The notes beneath the pieces are model-generated. The model worked only from the letters and a program-made list of their open reading frames with translations, was not told the DNA's origin and searched no databases. The position numbers were made by a program, and so were the translations under genes. DNA of 7,575 nt from JACDAN01 sp046714355. Its GTDB lineage: Bacteria > Actinomycetota > Thermoleophilia > Gaiellales > Gaiellaceae. The stretch is from positions 1 through 7,575 of the forward strand of contig JBKKAR010000046.1 of NCBI GenBank assembly GCA_046714355.1. Direction: 5' to 3'. Below are positions 1 through 5,564 of the stretch, one piece after another. Numbering within the stretch: the first letter of the stretch is position 1; every line of letters starts with the position of its first letter.

Positions 1-566
1 GGGCGCCGACGGTCGAGCAGGGCCGGGCGCAGTTCGAGGAGCAGCTCGGCTGGTACGGCCGGGTGGACATCGAGCAGCTGCACAACCTCATCTCCTGGCG
101 CGAGCACCTCCCCTGGCTGGAGGCCGAACGGGAAACGGGGCGCGTCGGCCGCATGGGAGTCACCCACTACGCGCCGTCGGCGTTTCGGGAGCTGGCCGAA
201 GCGATGACCACCGGCCGGTTCCAGACCGTCCAGCTTCCCTATAACCCGTTCGAACGCGAGTGCGAGCGTGAGCTGCTGCCGCTGGCCGAGGAGCTCGGGA
301 TCGCCGTGATCGTGATGCGCCCGCTCGGCGAGGGCGAGCTACTGCAACGGACTCCGGCCGACAATTCCCTCGACCCGTTGCGCGAGTTCGGCGTGGACAC
401 CTGGCCGCAGGCCCTCCTCAAGTGGGCGCTCTCCGACGAGCGCATCGACGTTGCGATCCCGGCCACGAGGAACCCGCTGCACGCCGCGCAGAACGCGCTC
501 GCAGGAGAACCGCCCTGGTTCGGGCCCGACGAGCGGCGCCTCGTGGAGCAGCTCGCCCGCGCGTGA
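1..566 (+). CDS. Aldo/keto reductase, C-terminal part (5' end outside window)
   Basis: The reading frame is open from the first bases (codons begin at 3) to a TGA at 564-566, giving 187 visible residues. Aldo/keto reductases are cytosolic TIM-barrel enzymes that reduce carbonyls with NAD(P)H. Visible family landmarks are DIEQLHN, whose His fits the last member of the Asp-Tyr-Lys-His catalytic tetrad; GVTHY, in the place of the usual GVSNF strand; VQLPYNPFER, in the place of VQxxYNP; a MRPLGEG strand; and near the C-terminus IPATRNPLHAAQNALAG, the cofactor-phosphate-binding region. The first three tetrad residues must lie upstream of the window. A GTG at 63 could be mistaken for a start, but coding continues upstream of it with sensible residues, so the gene is simply truncated by the edge. 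The substrate cannot be told. The gene ends 17 bp before ald on the same strand. Confidence 0.9.
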   Translation, partial: APTVEQGRAQFEEQLGWYGRVDIEQLHNLISWREHLPWLEAERETGRVGRMGVTHYAPSAFRELAEAMTTGRFQTVQLPYNPFERECERELLPLAEELGIAVIVMRPLGEGELLQRTPADNSLDPLREFGVDTWPQALLKWALSDERIDVAIPATRNPLHAAQNALAGEPPWFGPDERRLVEQLARA

Positions 567-569
567 CGG

Positions 570-575
570 GATAAT
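570..575 (+). promoter_or_regulatory. Putative -10 element of ald (leaderless start)
   Basis: GATAAT matches the TATAAT consensus at five of six positions and sits 8 nt before the ald ATG, just after the reductase stop codon. Transcription starting about 7 nt downstream would begin at or 1-2 nt before the ATG. This agrees with the absence of a Shine-Dalgarno sequence (the bases between are CCTCTCCG). No convincing -35 hexamer is visible about 17 bp upstream. This is inference from position and motif only. Confidence 0.45.
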
Positions 576-583
576 CCTCTCCG

Positions 584-1708
584 ATGAAGGTCGGCGTCGC
601 CAAGGAGATCAAGCAGGACGAGTACCGCGTTGCGCTGACCCCTGCCGGTGCGCTCGAGCTCACACGCCGCGGCCACAGTGTCGTCATCGAGCAGGGAGCG
701 GGGGAGGGGAGCGCGTTTCCCGACTCGGCCTACACTGCGGTTGGCGCCAGGATCGCCCCGGTGGAGGAGATCTGGGCGGACTCCGAGCTTGTCCTCAAGG
801 TCAAGGAGCCGCTGCCGGACGAGTACGGGCGGCTGCGCGAGGGGCAGATTCTCTTCACCTACCTCCACCTCGCGGCGAGCGACGAGCTGACGAGGGCACT
901 CATGGAGAGCGGCGCCGCGTGCATCGCCTACGAGACCGTCGAGACGGACGATCGGGCGCTGCCGCTGCTGGCGCCGATGAGTGAGATCGCCGGTCGCCTC
1001 GCCGCTCAGGCCGGGGCGACCTTCCTCGAGAAGCCCCTTGGCGGGCGTGGGCTGCTGCTCGGCGGCGTTCCGGGTGTCGCACCCGGAAAGGCCGTGGTCA
1101 TCGGGGGCGGGATGGTCGGCTACAACGCGGCCGTGATCGCCCTCGGGCTGGGAGCGGAGGTCACGATCCTCGAGCGCTCGATCGATCGGATGCGCCACCT
1201 CGAGGAGGTGCTCGGCTCCCGCGTGACACTCCTGATGTCCTCGGCGCTCCAGATCCAGGAGTCGGTGGCGGAGGCCGACCTCGTGGTCGGCGCGGTGCTC
1301 ATCCCCGGCGCCCTCGCGCCCAAGCTGATCACCCGCGAGATGATCGCGGAGATGAAGGAGGGCTCGGTCGTCGCCGACGTCGCGATCGACCAGGGCGGCT
1401 GCGTCGAGACCTCCCGCCCGACGACGCACTCCGAGCCGGTTTTCGTCGTCGATGGCGTCATCCACTACTGCGTCGCGAACATGCCCGGAGCGGTTCCGAT
1501 CACCTCCACGAAGGCGTTGACGAATGCGACGCTCCCATATGTCGAGGAGATCGCCGACCACGGGCTGCGCGATGCGATCGCGCGTGACCCGGCGCTCGCG
1601 CGCGGCGCCAACGTGCTCGACGGACGGGTGACGTACGAGGCTGTCGCCGAGGCGCACGGCCTCGAGTACACGCCGCTCGAGGGCGTCCTCCGGTTCTCGC
1701 CGGTCTAA
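584..1708 (+). CDS. ald: Alanine dehydrogenase
   Basis: This gene encodes a 374-residue enzyme, the normal family length, that interconverts L-alanine and pyruvate plus ammonium with NAD(H) in the cytosol. The N-terminal catalytic domain begins MKVGVAKEIKQDEYRVALTP with the substrate Arg15, followed by Lys74 in VLKVKEP and His95 in YLHLA, the family's pyruvate-binding and catalytic residues. The Rossmann domain carries GGGMVGYNAA (residues 174-183) and ends its second strand with an acidic residue, Glu197, as expected for NAD preference. Asp269 in VADVAIDQGG matches the second catalytic residue, and NMPGAVPITST (from 299) closes the nucleotide site. ATG 584 is chosen because the protein starts exactly at the conserved N-terminus. 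No ribosome site precedes it, but a -10-like GATAAT does, suggesting a leaderless mRNA. Pyridine nucleotide transhydrogenase alpha subunits are related, but the length and the DQGGC segment favour Ald. Confidence 0.96.
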   Translation: MKVGVAKEIKQDEYRVALTPAGALELTRRGHSVVIEQGAGEGSAFPDSAYTAVGARIAPVEEIWADSELVLKVKEPLPDEYGRLREGQILFTYLHLAASDELTRALMESGAACIAYETVETDDRALPLLAPMSEIAGRLAAQAGATFLEKPLGGRGLLLGGVPGVAPGKAVVIGGGMVGYNAAVIALGLGAEVTILERSIDRMRHLEEVLGSRVTLLMSSALQIQESVAEADLVVGAVLIPGALAPKLITREMIAEMKEGSVVADVAIDQGGCVETSRPTTHSEPVFVVDGVIHYCVANMPGAVPITSTKALTNATLPYVEEIADHGLRDAIARDPALARGANVLDGRVTYEAVAEAHGLEYTPLEGVLRFSPV

Positions 1709-1722
1709 GAACTCGTATCAGA

Positions 1723-1861
1723 ATGAGCGTCAGAGCGTCCTGAAGCAGACGAGGTAGCCAAGAAGAGCAGCCGTGAGATGAAGGACCGGTTCAAGCCCAC
1801 GCTGAACGCCGCGCAGAAAGCGCACGGCTGGCGACGGGTCGACCACGGAGGCGATCGATGA
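1723..1861 (+). pseudogene. Degenerate or very short ORF upstream of the TPR gene
   Basis: Between ald and the TPR gene one frame (1727-1861) is open with coding-like codon use. It reads ASERPEADEVAKK, then SSREMKDRFKPTLNAAQK, and ends at a TGA that overlaps the TPR gene's ATG as ATGA (1858-1861). The only in-frame ATG is at 1778, giving 27 residues with no good ribosome site. A better-placed ATG at 1723 (ATGAGC) is one base out of frame: removing a single base near 1729 would give MS(A)ERPEADEVAKK continuous to the stop. The charged text with MKDRFK..L...QK recalls the start of small actinobacterial DUF5302-type proteins, but the family's usual HGP...FRRKSG tail is absent. The choices are a frameshifted, truncated remnant, a sequencing error, or a chance open frame. 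The homology is from memory and weak. Confidence 0.3.
1847..1851 (+). promoter_or_regulatory. Shine-Dalgarno site deciding the TPR gene start
   Basis: GGAGG lies 6 nt before ATG 1858 and 9 nt before ATG 1861. It is the strongest ribosome site in the window, where several other genes have none, and it fixes the start of the TPR protein at one of the two tandem ATGs. Confidence 0.7.
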
Positions 1862-2772
1862 TGCGGGAAGAGGCGGAGCGCCTGCTTGTGCTTGCGCGCG
1901 AGGCGAAGCTCGTAGGGTCGGACGCGCCAAAATGGGTTGAGCGTCTGGCGCCGGAGCGCGAGGAGCTTGTGGAAGCCGCGCGCTTCTTGGCCGAGAACGG
2001 GGAGGAAGAGGCGGCGGCCGAACTGGCGGCGAACGTCTGGCGGCTCTGGCTGCTCTCGGGCGACGTTGCGGGCGGGCGGCAGCTGCTCGCAGCCGCGCTG
2101 GACGACGGTGTGCGTGCGCCATCCCGCGCGCGGGCGCTCGCGCTCTACGGAGCCGGGGCGCTCGCCTTCCGCGCCGGCGCGCAGACCGAGTCGCAGGACA
2201 GGAACGAGGCGGCGCTCGAGGCAGCGCGCGCGGTGGGCGACCGAGAGGCGGAGGCGCTGGCGCTCGTAGGGCTCAGCCGTGTGGCCTTCCGCGACGGCGA
2301 CTACGCGCACGTCCGGTCGCTCTCAGCCGAAGCGCGCGAGCTCACGCGCGATCTGGACGCTGCGGCCGGTGTCCCGCCGCTGCACATGCTCGCCGCCGGG
2401 ACGCGGCTCGCCGGCGACCACGACGAGGCCGTCGATCTCTATACCGAGAGCCTGGAACTCAACCGGCGCCTCGGCGATAGCCGGATGGTCGGAATGGAGC
2501 TGCACAACATCGGCCACGTCGAGCTGCACCGCGGCAACCTCGACGCCGCCGAGCGCTGCTTCGCCGAATGCGCCGACGTGCGCAACCACGACGATCCGTA
2601 CGAGGCGGCGATGACGCACCTCAACCACGCCGCCCTCGCCTTCGCGCGCGGCGACCGCGAGCGCGCGGCCGAGCTGCTCCGGCGCACGCAGTCAACCCTG
2701 GAGGGCGCCGGAATCGTGCTCGACCCTGACGACGCCTTCGAGGTCGAATGGCTGCACGACCAGCTCGGGTAG
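1858..2772 (+). CDS. Stand-alone tetratricopeptide-repeat (TPR) protein
   Basis: This 304-residue, probably cytosolic protein is built almost wholly of helix pairs of TPR type, at roughly 52-84, 90-125, 131-165, 173-206, 213-242 and 250-283. Typical TPR text includes GDHDEAVDLYTESLELNRRLGD and GNLDAAERCFAE. It has no signal peptide, no membrane segment and no catalytic motif. The N-terminus (WVERLAPEREELVEAARFL, then VWRLWLLSGDVAGGRQLLAAAL) resembles the segment that follows the ATPase module in large LuxR- and SARP-type actinobacterial regulators (W..RL..E..NLRAAL, LW.FW...G...EGR.WL). Here neither an ATPase nor a DNA-binding domain is present. It may be a protein-interaction scaffold or a piece derived from such a regulator; its partner is unknown. 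ATG 1858 follows GGAGG. The gene sits between a degenerate ORF and a transposase relic, which suggests an accessory insert. Confidence 0.82.
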   Translation: MMREEAERLLVLAREAKLVGSDAPKWVERLAPEREELVEAARFLAENGEEEAAAELAANVWRLWLLSGDVAGGRQLLAAALDDGVRAPSRARALALYGAGALAFRAGAQTESQDRNEAALEAARAVGDREAEALALVGLSRVAFRDGDYAHVRSLSAEARELTRDLDAAAGVPPLHMLAAGTRLAGDHDEAVDLYTESLELNRRLGDSRMVGMELHNIGHVELHRGNLDAAERCFAECADVRNHDDPYEAAMTHLNHAALAFARGDRERAAELLRRTQSTLEGAGIVLDPDDAFEVEWLHDQLG

Positions 2773-2822
2773 TTCGTCCGCCCATACACGTTGCGAACGG
2801 CTGAGAGATCTCCGACCTCGCT

Positions 2823-2897
2823 TGTATGCAGCACAAACAGGATCCCGCCCAACGCATCCCGATCGGACAGACGCTTGCGGCCCGGATAGCGGGCACG
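2823..2897 (-). pseudogene. Relic of IS5-family transposase N-terminal region
   Basis: On the minus strand, between the TPR gene and the small membrane protein, a frame reads RARY followed by PGRKRLSDRDALGGILFVL and then HT. This is close to the DUF4096-type N-terminal segment of IS5-family transposases, where (R)YPGRKRLDDR..L.GILFVL.TG precedes W..LP. The match stops on both sides. Upstream there is no LT..QW..I.PLLP segment and no start codon. After HT the expected G..W..LP..LG.GSG...WRRL text is replaced by unrelated residues, and the frame then runs into the antisense of the TPR gene. About 25 codons therefore survive, with no DDE catalytic core and no recognisable terminal repeats. Eight of the 25 codons end in A or T, a looser third-position bias than the neighbouring genes, in line with a foreign origin. 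Family assignment is by motif memory. Confidence 0.6.
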
Positions 2898-2918
2898 GCC
2901 TTCATTGTGAATCGAGTT

Positions 2919-3056
2919 CTAAGAGCTCTGCGCTTTGGTCTTCGCCTTGCGCGACGAGGGGGAAATCCTCACGATCGCGTACGTGACGCCGGCGGCGAGC
3001 CCGATGGTCGCGACGATGAACACGACCATGCCGATGAGTCCCAGGGCGGTTTCCAA
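2919..3056 (-). CDS. Small single-pass membrane protein (45 aa), divergent from deoB
   Basis: This short minus-strand gene begins at TTG 3056-3054 and ends at TAG 2921-2919. The protein starts METALGLIGMVVFIVATIGL (TTG read as Met), continues AAGVTYAIVRI, and ends in a basic, polar tail SPSSRKAKTKAQSS. Residues 4-29 form one convincing transmembrane helix, with the Lys/Arg-rich tail predicted on the cytoplasmic side by the positive-inside rule. The clean division into hydrophobic helix and basic tail argues that it is real. A shorter version could start at the internal ATG (3029-3027), but this would remove part of the helix. There is no Shine-Dalgarno site. A TATTCT hexamer (reverse complement of 3066-3071) ends 9 nt before the TTG, compatible with a nearly leaderless transcript. 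The function is unknown; it could be a small accessory or regulatory membrane peptide. Confidence 0.68.
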   Translation of the reverse strand: METALGLIGMVVFIVATIGLAAGVTYAIVRISPSSRKAKTKAQSS

Positions 3057-3064
3057 GACCGACC

Positions 3065-3071
3065 TAGAATA
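3065..3071. promoter_or_regulatory. Symmetric -10 element shared by divergent promoters
   Basis: The seven bases TAGAATA read TAGAAT on the plus strand and TATTCT on the minus strand, so both orientations contain a TAnnnT -10 hexamer. TAGAAT is followed by exactly 6 nt and then the deoB ATG at 3077. TATTCT is followed by 9 nt and then the TTG of the small membrane protein at 3056. Only 20 bp separate the two start codons, so any -35 contacts must lie inside the opposite gene. On the minus side ATGACG (3096-3091) is a weak candidate with a 19-bp spacer; none is clear on the plus side. Confidence 0.5.
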
Positions 3072-3076
3072 GCCCT

Positions 3077-4243
3077 ATGCCGCGCGCGTGCGTCATCGTG
3101 CTGGACGCCGTCGGGGCGGGGGAGCTGCCGGATGCGGCCGACTACGGCGACGAGGGCTCGGACACGCTCGGAAACGTCGCGAAGGCAGTCGGCGGCCTCG
3201 ACCTGCCCAACCTCGAGGCGTTCGGGCTCGGCAACGTCAAGCCGCTGGACGGTTGCCCGCCCCAGCCGGGAGCGCCGGCGATCGCAGGTCGCCTCCTGGA
3301 ACGCTCGAAAGGGAAGGACACGACGGCCGGCCACTGGGAGCTGATGGGAGTGGTGACGGCGCAACCCTTTCCGACGTACCCGCACGGCTTCCCATTCGAG
3401 GTCATCGACCCGTTCTCGCACAAGACAGGCCGCGGCGTCCTCGGAAACAAGCCGGCCTCGGGCACCGACATCATCGACGAGCTGGGCGAGGAGCATCAGC
3501 GCACGGGCAAGTGGATCGTCTACACGTCGGGCGACTCGGTCTTCCAGATCGCTGCTCACACGGACACGATCCCGCTCGACGAGCTCTACGCGGCCTGCCA
3601 GTCGGCTCGGGACATCCTGACGGGGAAGCACGGCGTCGGCCGGGTGATCGCCAGGCCTTTCGAGGGCGAGCCCGGGAACTACAGCCGGACCCCCGATCGC
3701 CACGACTGGTCGCTGAAGCCCCGCCAGCCGAACTACCTGTCCCTTGCGCGCGATGCCGGCCAGAAGGTTCACGGCGTCGGGAAGATTCGTGACATCTTCG
3801 CCGGGCTCGACATCGACGAATCCCACCCGACGCGCTCGAACGTCGAGGGCATCACGAAGACCGAGCAGCTCCTCCGGGAGCTCGACGACGGGATGATCTT
3901 CGTCAACCTCGTCGAGACAGACATGCTCTGGGGGCACAGGAACGATCCGGTCAACTTCCACCGCTGCCTGCAGGATTTCGATCGCCGCCTTCCGGATCTC
4001 CTCGGGGGGCTACGCGACAACGACCTGCTCATCCTGACCTCCGACCACGGCTGCGATCCGACGACCTCCTCGACGGATCACTCGAGGGAGCACGCGCTCC
4101 TGCTCGCCTACGTGGAGGGGAAAAACGCCCGCGGCGCGATCCACGAGGGAGAGTTCGCCGACGTCGGCGCGACGGTCAACAAGTGGCTCGGCGGAAAGTC
4201 CGGGGTGCGCGGGTTGCCGGGAAGCCCGATCGTCGAGCCTTGA
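3077..4243 (+). CDS. deoB: Phosphopentomutase
   Basis: This gene encodes a 388-residue cytosolic enzyme, near the usual length of about 390, that interconverts (deoxy)ribose-1-phosphate and (deoxy)ribose-5-phosphate, linking nucleoside breakdown to central carbon metabolism. It belongs to the alkaline-phosphatase superfamily with two Mn ions. The visible metal ligands are Asp10 (VLDAVG), Asp282 and His287 (ETDMLWGH), Asp323 and His324 (TSDHG), and His335 (DHSREH). The phosphothreonine is Thr82 in KDTTAGHWE, four residues before the invariant GH as in the family. Asp153 in YTSGDS also fits a family active-site position. The cap domain lies roughly between residues 90 and 210. ATG 3077 places the first metal Asp at residue 10, where it belongs. 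It lacks a ribosome site and has TAGAAT exactly 6 nt upstream, suggesting a leaderless mRNA. Its stop overlaps the phosphorylase start. Confidence 0.96.
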   Translation: MPRACVIVLDAVGAGELPDAADYGDEGSDTLGNVAKAVGGLDLPNLEAFGLGNVKPLDGCPPQPGAPAIAGRLLERSKGKDTTAGHWELMGVVTAQPFPTYPHGFPFEVIDPFSHKTGRGVLGNKPASGTDIIDELGEEHQRTGKWIVYTSGDSVFQIAAHTDTIPLDELYAACQSARDILTGKHGVGRVIARPFEGEPGNYSRTPDRHDWSLKPRQPNYLSLARDAGQKVHGVGKIRDIFAGLDIDESHPTRSNVEGITKTEQLLRELDDGMIFVNLVETDMLWGHRNDPVNFHRCLQDFDRRLPDLLGGLRDNDLLILTSDHGCDPTTSSTDHSREHALLLAYVEGKNARGAIHEGEFADVGATVNKWLGGKSGVRGLPGSPIVEP

Positions 4244-5535
4244 TCCGGCCCGCCGAGCTGATTCAGCGGAAGCGGGACGGCGGCGAGCTCGCCGACGAAG
4301 AGCTCGTCGACCTCGTTCTCGGCTACGCGCGCGACGAGATCCCGGACTACCAGCTCGCTGCCTTCTGCATGGCGGTCTACTTCCGGGGGCTCTCTCCTCG
4401 CGAGACATTCGCTCTGACAGACGCGATGGTCCAGAGCGGCGAGACCATCGACCTTCAGGCGGAGATCGGCCGGCCGGTCGCCGACAAGCACTCGACGGGC
4501 GGTGTTGGCGACAAGGTGTCGCTCGTCGTCGGCCCGCTGGTCGCGGCCTGCGGGATCCCGTTCGGGAAGATGAGCGGGCGCGGGCTCGGTCACACCGGCG
4601 GGACGCTCGACAAGCTCGAGTCCATTCCCGGCTTCCGCGTCGAGCTCTCGAGTGAGGAGTTCGTCCAGCAGGTGAAGGACGTCGGCCTCGCGGTGATCGG
4701 TCAGACGGCCGAGCTCGTGCCGGCGGACAAGAAGCTCTACGCCCTCCGCGACGTGACCGCGACGGTGGAGAACGTCTCGCTGATCGCCGCGAGCATCATG
4801 TCCAAGAAGATCGCCGCCGGAGCCAATGCGATCGTGCTCGACGTCAAGGTCGGCGACGGCGCCTTCATGAAGTCGATCGAGGACGCGCGGGCTCTCGCGG
4901 AGGCCATGATCGAGCTCGGGCGGCGGGCCGGCCGGAAGATCGTCTGCGAGCTCACCGATATGGATCAGCCGCTCGGGCGGGCGGTCGGGAACGCGCTCGA
5001 GATTCGGGAGGCAATCGCGACGCTGCGCGGAGACGGCCCCGCCGATCTCACGGAGCTCTCTGTCGCTTCGGCCGCGCACCTCGTGACCCTCTGCGACGGC
5101 GCCGACGGGACGGATGGGCGATCCCGCGTCGAGGCCGCCATGAGCGACGGCTCCGCACTCGGGGCCTATGAGCGTTGGATCCGCGCACAGGGCGGCGACC
5201 CCGCCGAGGAGGCGCTCCCGCAGGCGCCTGTCGTCCGCGAGGTCGTCGCGCCACGGGACGGAGCCGTCACGCGACTCGGCGCCCTCGCAGTCGGCGTCGC
5301 ATCCCTTCATCTCGGCGCCGGTCGGGCCGTCAAGGACGCGCCGATTGACCACGCGGTCGGCATCGTCTGCCGCGCGAAGCGCGGAGATCGTGTCGTCGCG
5401 GGCGGCGTCCTCGCCGAGATCCACGCCGGCGACGAGCCTGCAGCCGAGGCCGCGATCGCGGAGGTCGAGGCCGCCTACGAGCTCGGAGACGAGGCGCCCG
5501 AGCCGGTCGGCGTCATCCTCGCCACGGTGACCTAG
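4240..5535 (+). CDS. deoA: Pyrimidine-nucleoside (thymidine) phosphorylase
   Basis: This enzyme phosphorolyses pyrimidine nucleosides to base plus pentose-1-phosphate, the substrate of DeoB encoded just upstream. From TTG 4240 the protein has 431 residues and starts MIRPAELIQRKRDGGELAD, matching the family's N-terminus. An in-frame GTG at 4183 would add 19 basic residues translated from inside deoB and is unlikely. The TTG overlaps the deoB stop as TTGA, suggesting translational coupling. Landmarks are DKHSTGGVGDK (82-92, phosphate site), the signature KMSGRGLGHTGGTLDKLES (110-128), and YALRDVT with Arg170, Ser185 and Lys189 matching the base-binding Arg, Ser and Lys of E. coli DeoA. The residue before MSGRG is Lys110. 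Bifunctional Pdp-type enzymes carry Lys here while strict thymidine phosphorylases have a different residue, so uridine may also be used and the name pdp could apply. The C-terminal domain (from about 345) is complete. Confidence 0.94.
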   Translation: MIRPAELIQRKRDGGELADEELVDLVLGYARDEIPDYQLAAFCMAVYFRGLSPRETFALTDAMVQSGETIDLQAEIGRPVADKHSTGGVGDKVSLVVGPLVAACGIPFGKMSGRGLGHTGGTLDKLESIPGFRVELSSEEFVQQVKDVGLAVIGQTAELVPADKKLYALRDVTATVENVSLIAASIMSKKIAAGANAIVLDVKVGDGAFMKSIEDARALAEAMIELGRRAGRKIVCELTDMDQPLGRAVGNALEIREAIATLRGDGPADLTELSVASAAHLVTLCDGADGTDGRSRVEAAMSDGSALGAYERWIRAQGGDPAEEALPQAPVVREVVAPRDGAVTRLGALAVGVASLHLGAGRAVKDAPIDHAVGIVCRAKRGDRVVAGGVLAEIHAGDEPAAEAAIAEVEAAYELGDEAPEPVGVILATVT

Positions 5536-5547
5536 GCGCTCGCGCGG

Positions 5548-5564
5548 GCGGCTAGGCTAGCCGC
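5548..5564 (+). repeat. Perfect inverted repeat abutting the mutM start codon
   Basis: GCGGCTA (5548-5554), a GGC centre (5555-5557) and TAGCCGC (5558-5564) form a perfect 7-bp-arm palindrome whose last base touches the mutM GTG at 5565. It lies in the 29-bp gap after the phosphorylase stop. It could be an operator, an RNA hairpin, or a chance by-product of the -10-like hexamer in it. There is no following T-run, so a classical terminator is unlikely. Confidence 0.55.
5553..5558 (+). promoter_or_regulatory. Putative -10 element of mutM (leaderless start)
   Basis: TAGGCT is a TAnnnT hexamer followed by exactly 6 nt and then GTG 5565, the same geometry as at deoB (TAGAAT, 6 nt, ATG). The following A makes the sequence TAGGCTA, so the minus strand also reads a TAnnnT hexamer (TAGCCT). 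No Shine-Dalgarno sequence is present. GTGACC at 5527-5532 is a weak -35 candidate with a long 20-bp spacer. Confidence 0.42.

Noticed and set aside
239..1657. 472-codon minus-strand open frame across the reductase and ald
   Set aside because: It is antisense to two clearly recognisable genes. Its translation is Arg/Asp/Leu-rich low-complexity text typical of GC-rich antisense frames, with no motifs.
1705..2310. Minus-strand 201-codon frame over the TPR gene start
   Set aside because: The translation is compositionally biased and motif-free, while the plus strand has a strong ribosome site and clear TPR repeats.
2810..2822. Short palindrome-like bases (GAGATCTC nearby) as an insertion-sequence end or target duplication
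   Set aside because: No matching partner repeat was found at the other side of the relic near 2897-2918, so no element boundary can be claimed.
2826..3344. Plus-strand 172-codon frame from the relic region into deoB
   Set aside because: It is the antisense of the transposase relic and the small membrane protein, then an out-of-frame reading of deoB, with no protein-like segment.
4108..5424. 438-codon minus-strand open frame antisense to the phosphorylase gene
   Set aside because: It mirrors the codon bias of the real gene on the other strand and has no recognisable domain. The plus-strand protein has all its catalytic residues.
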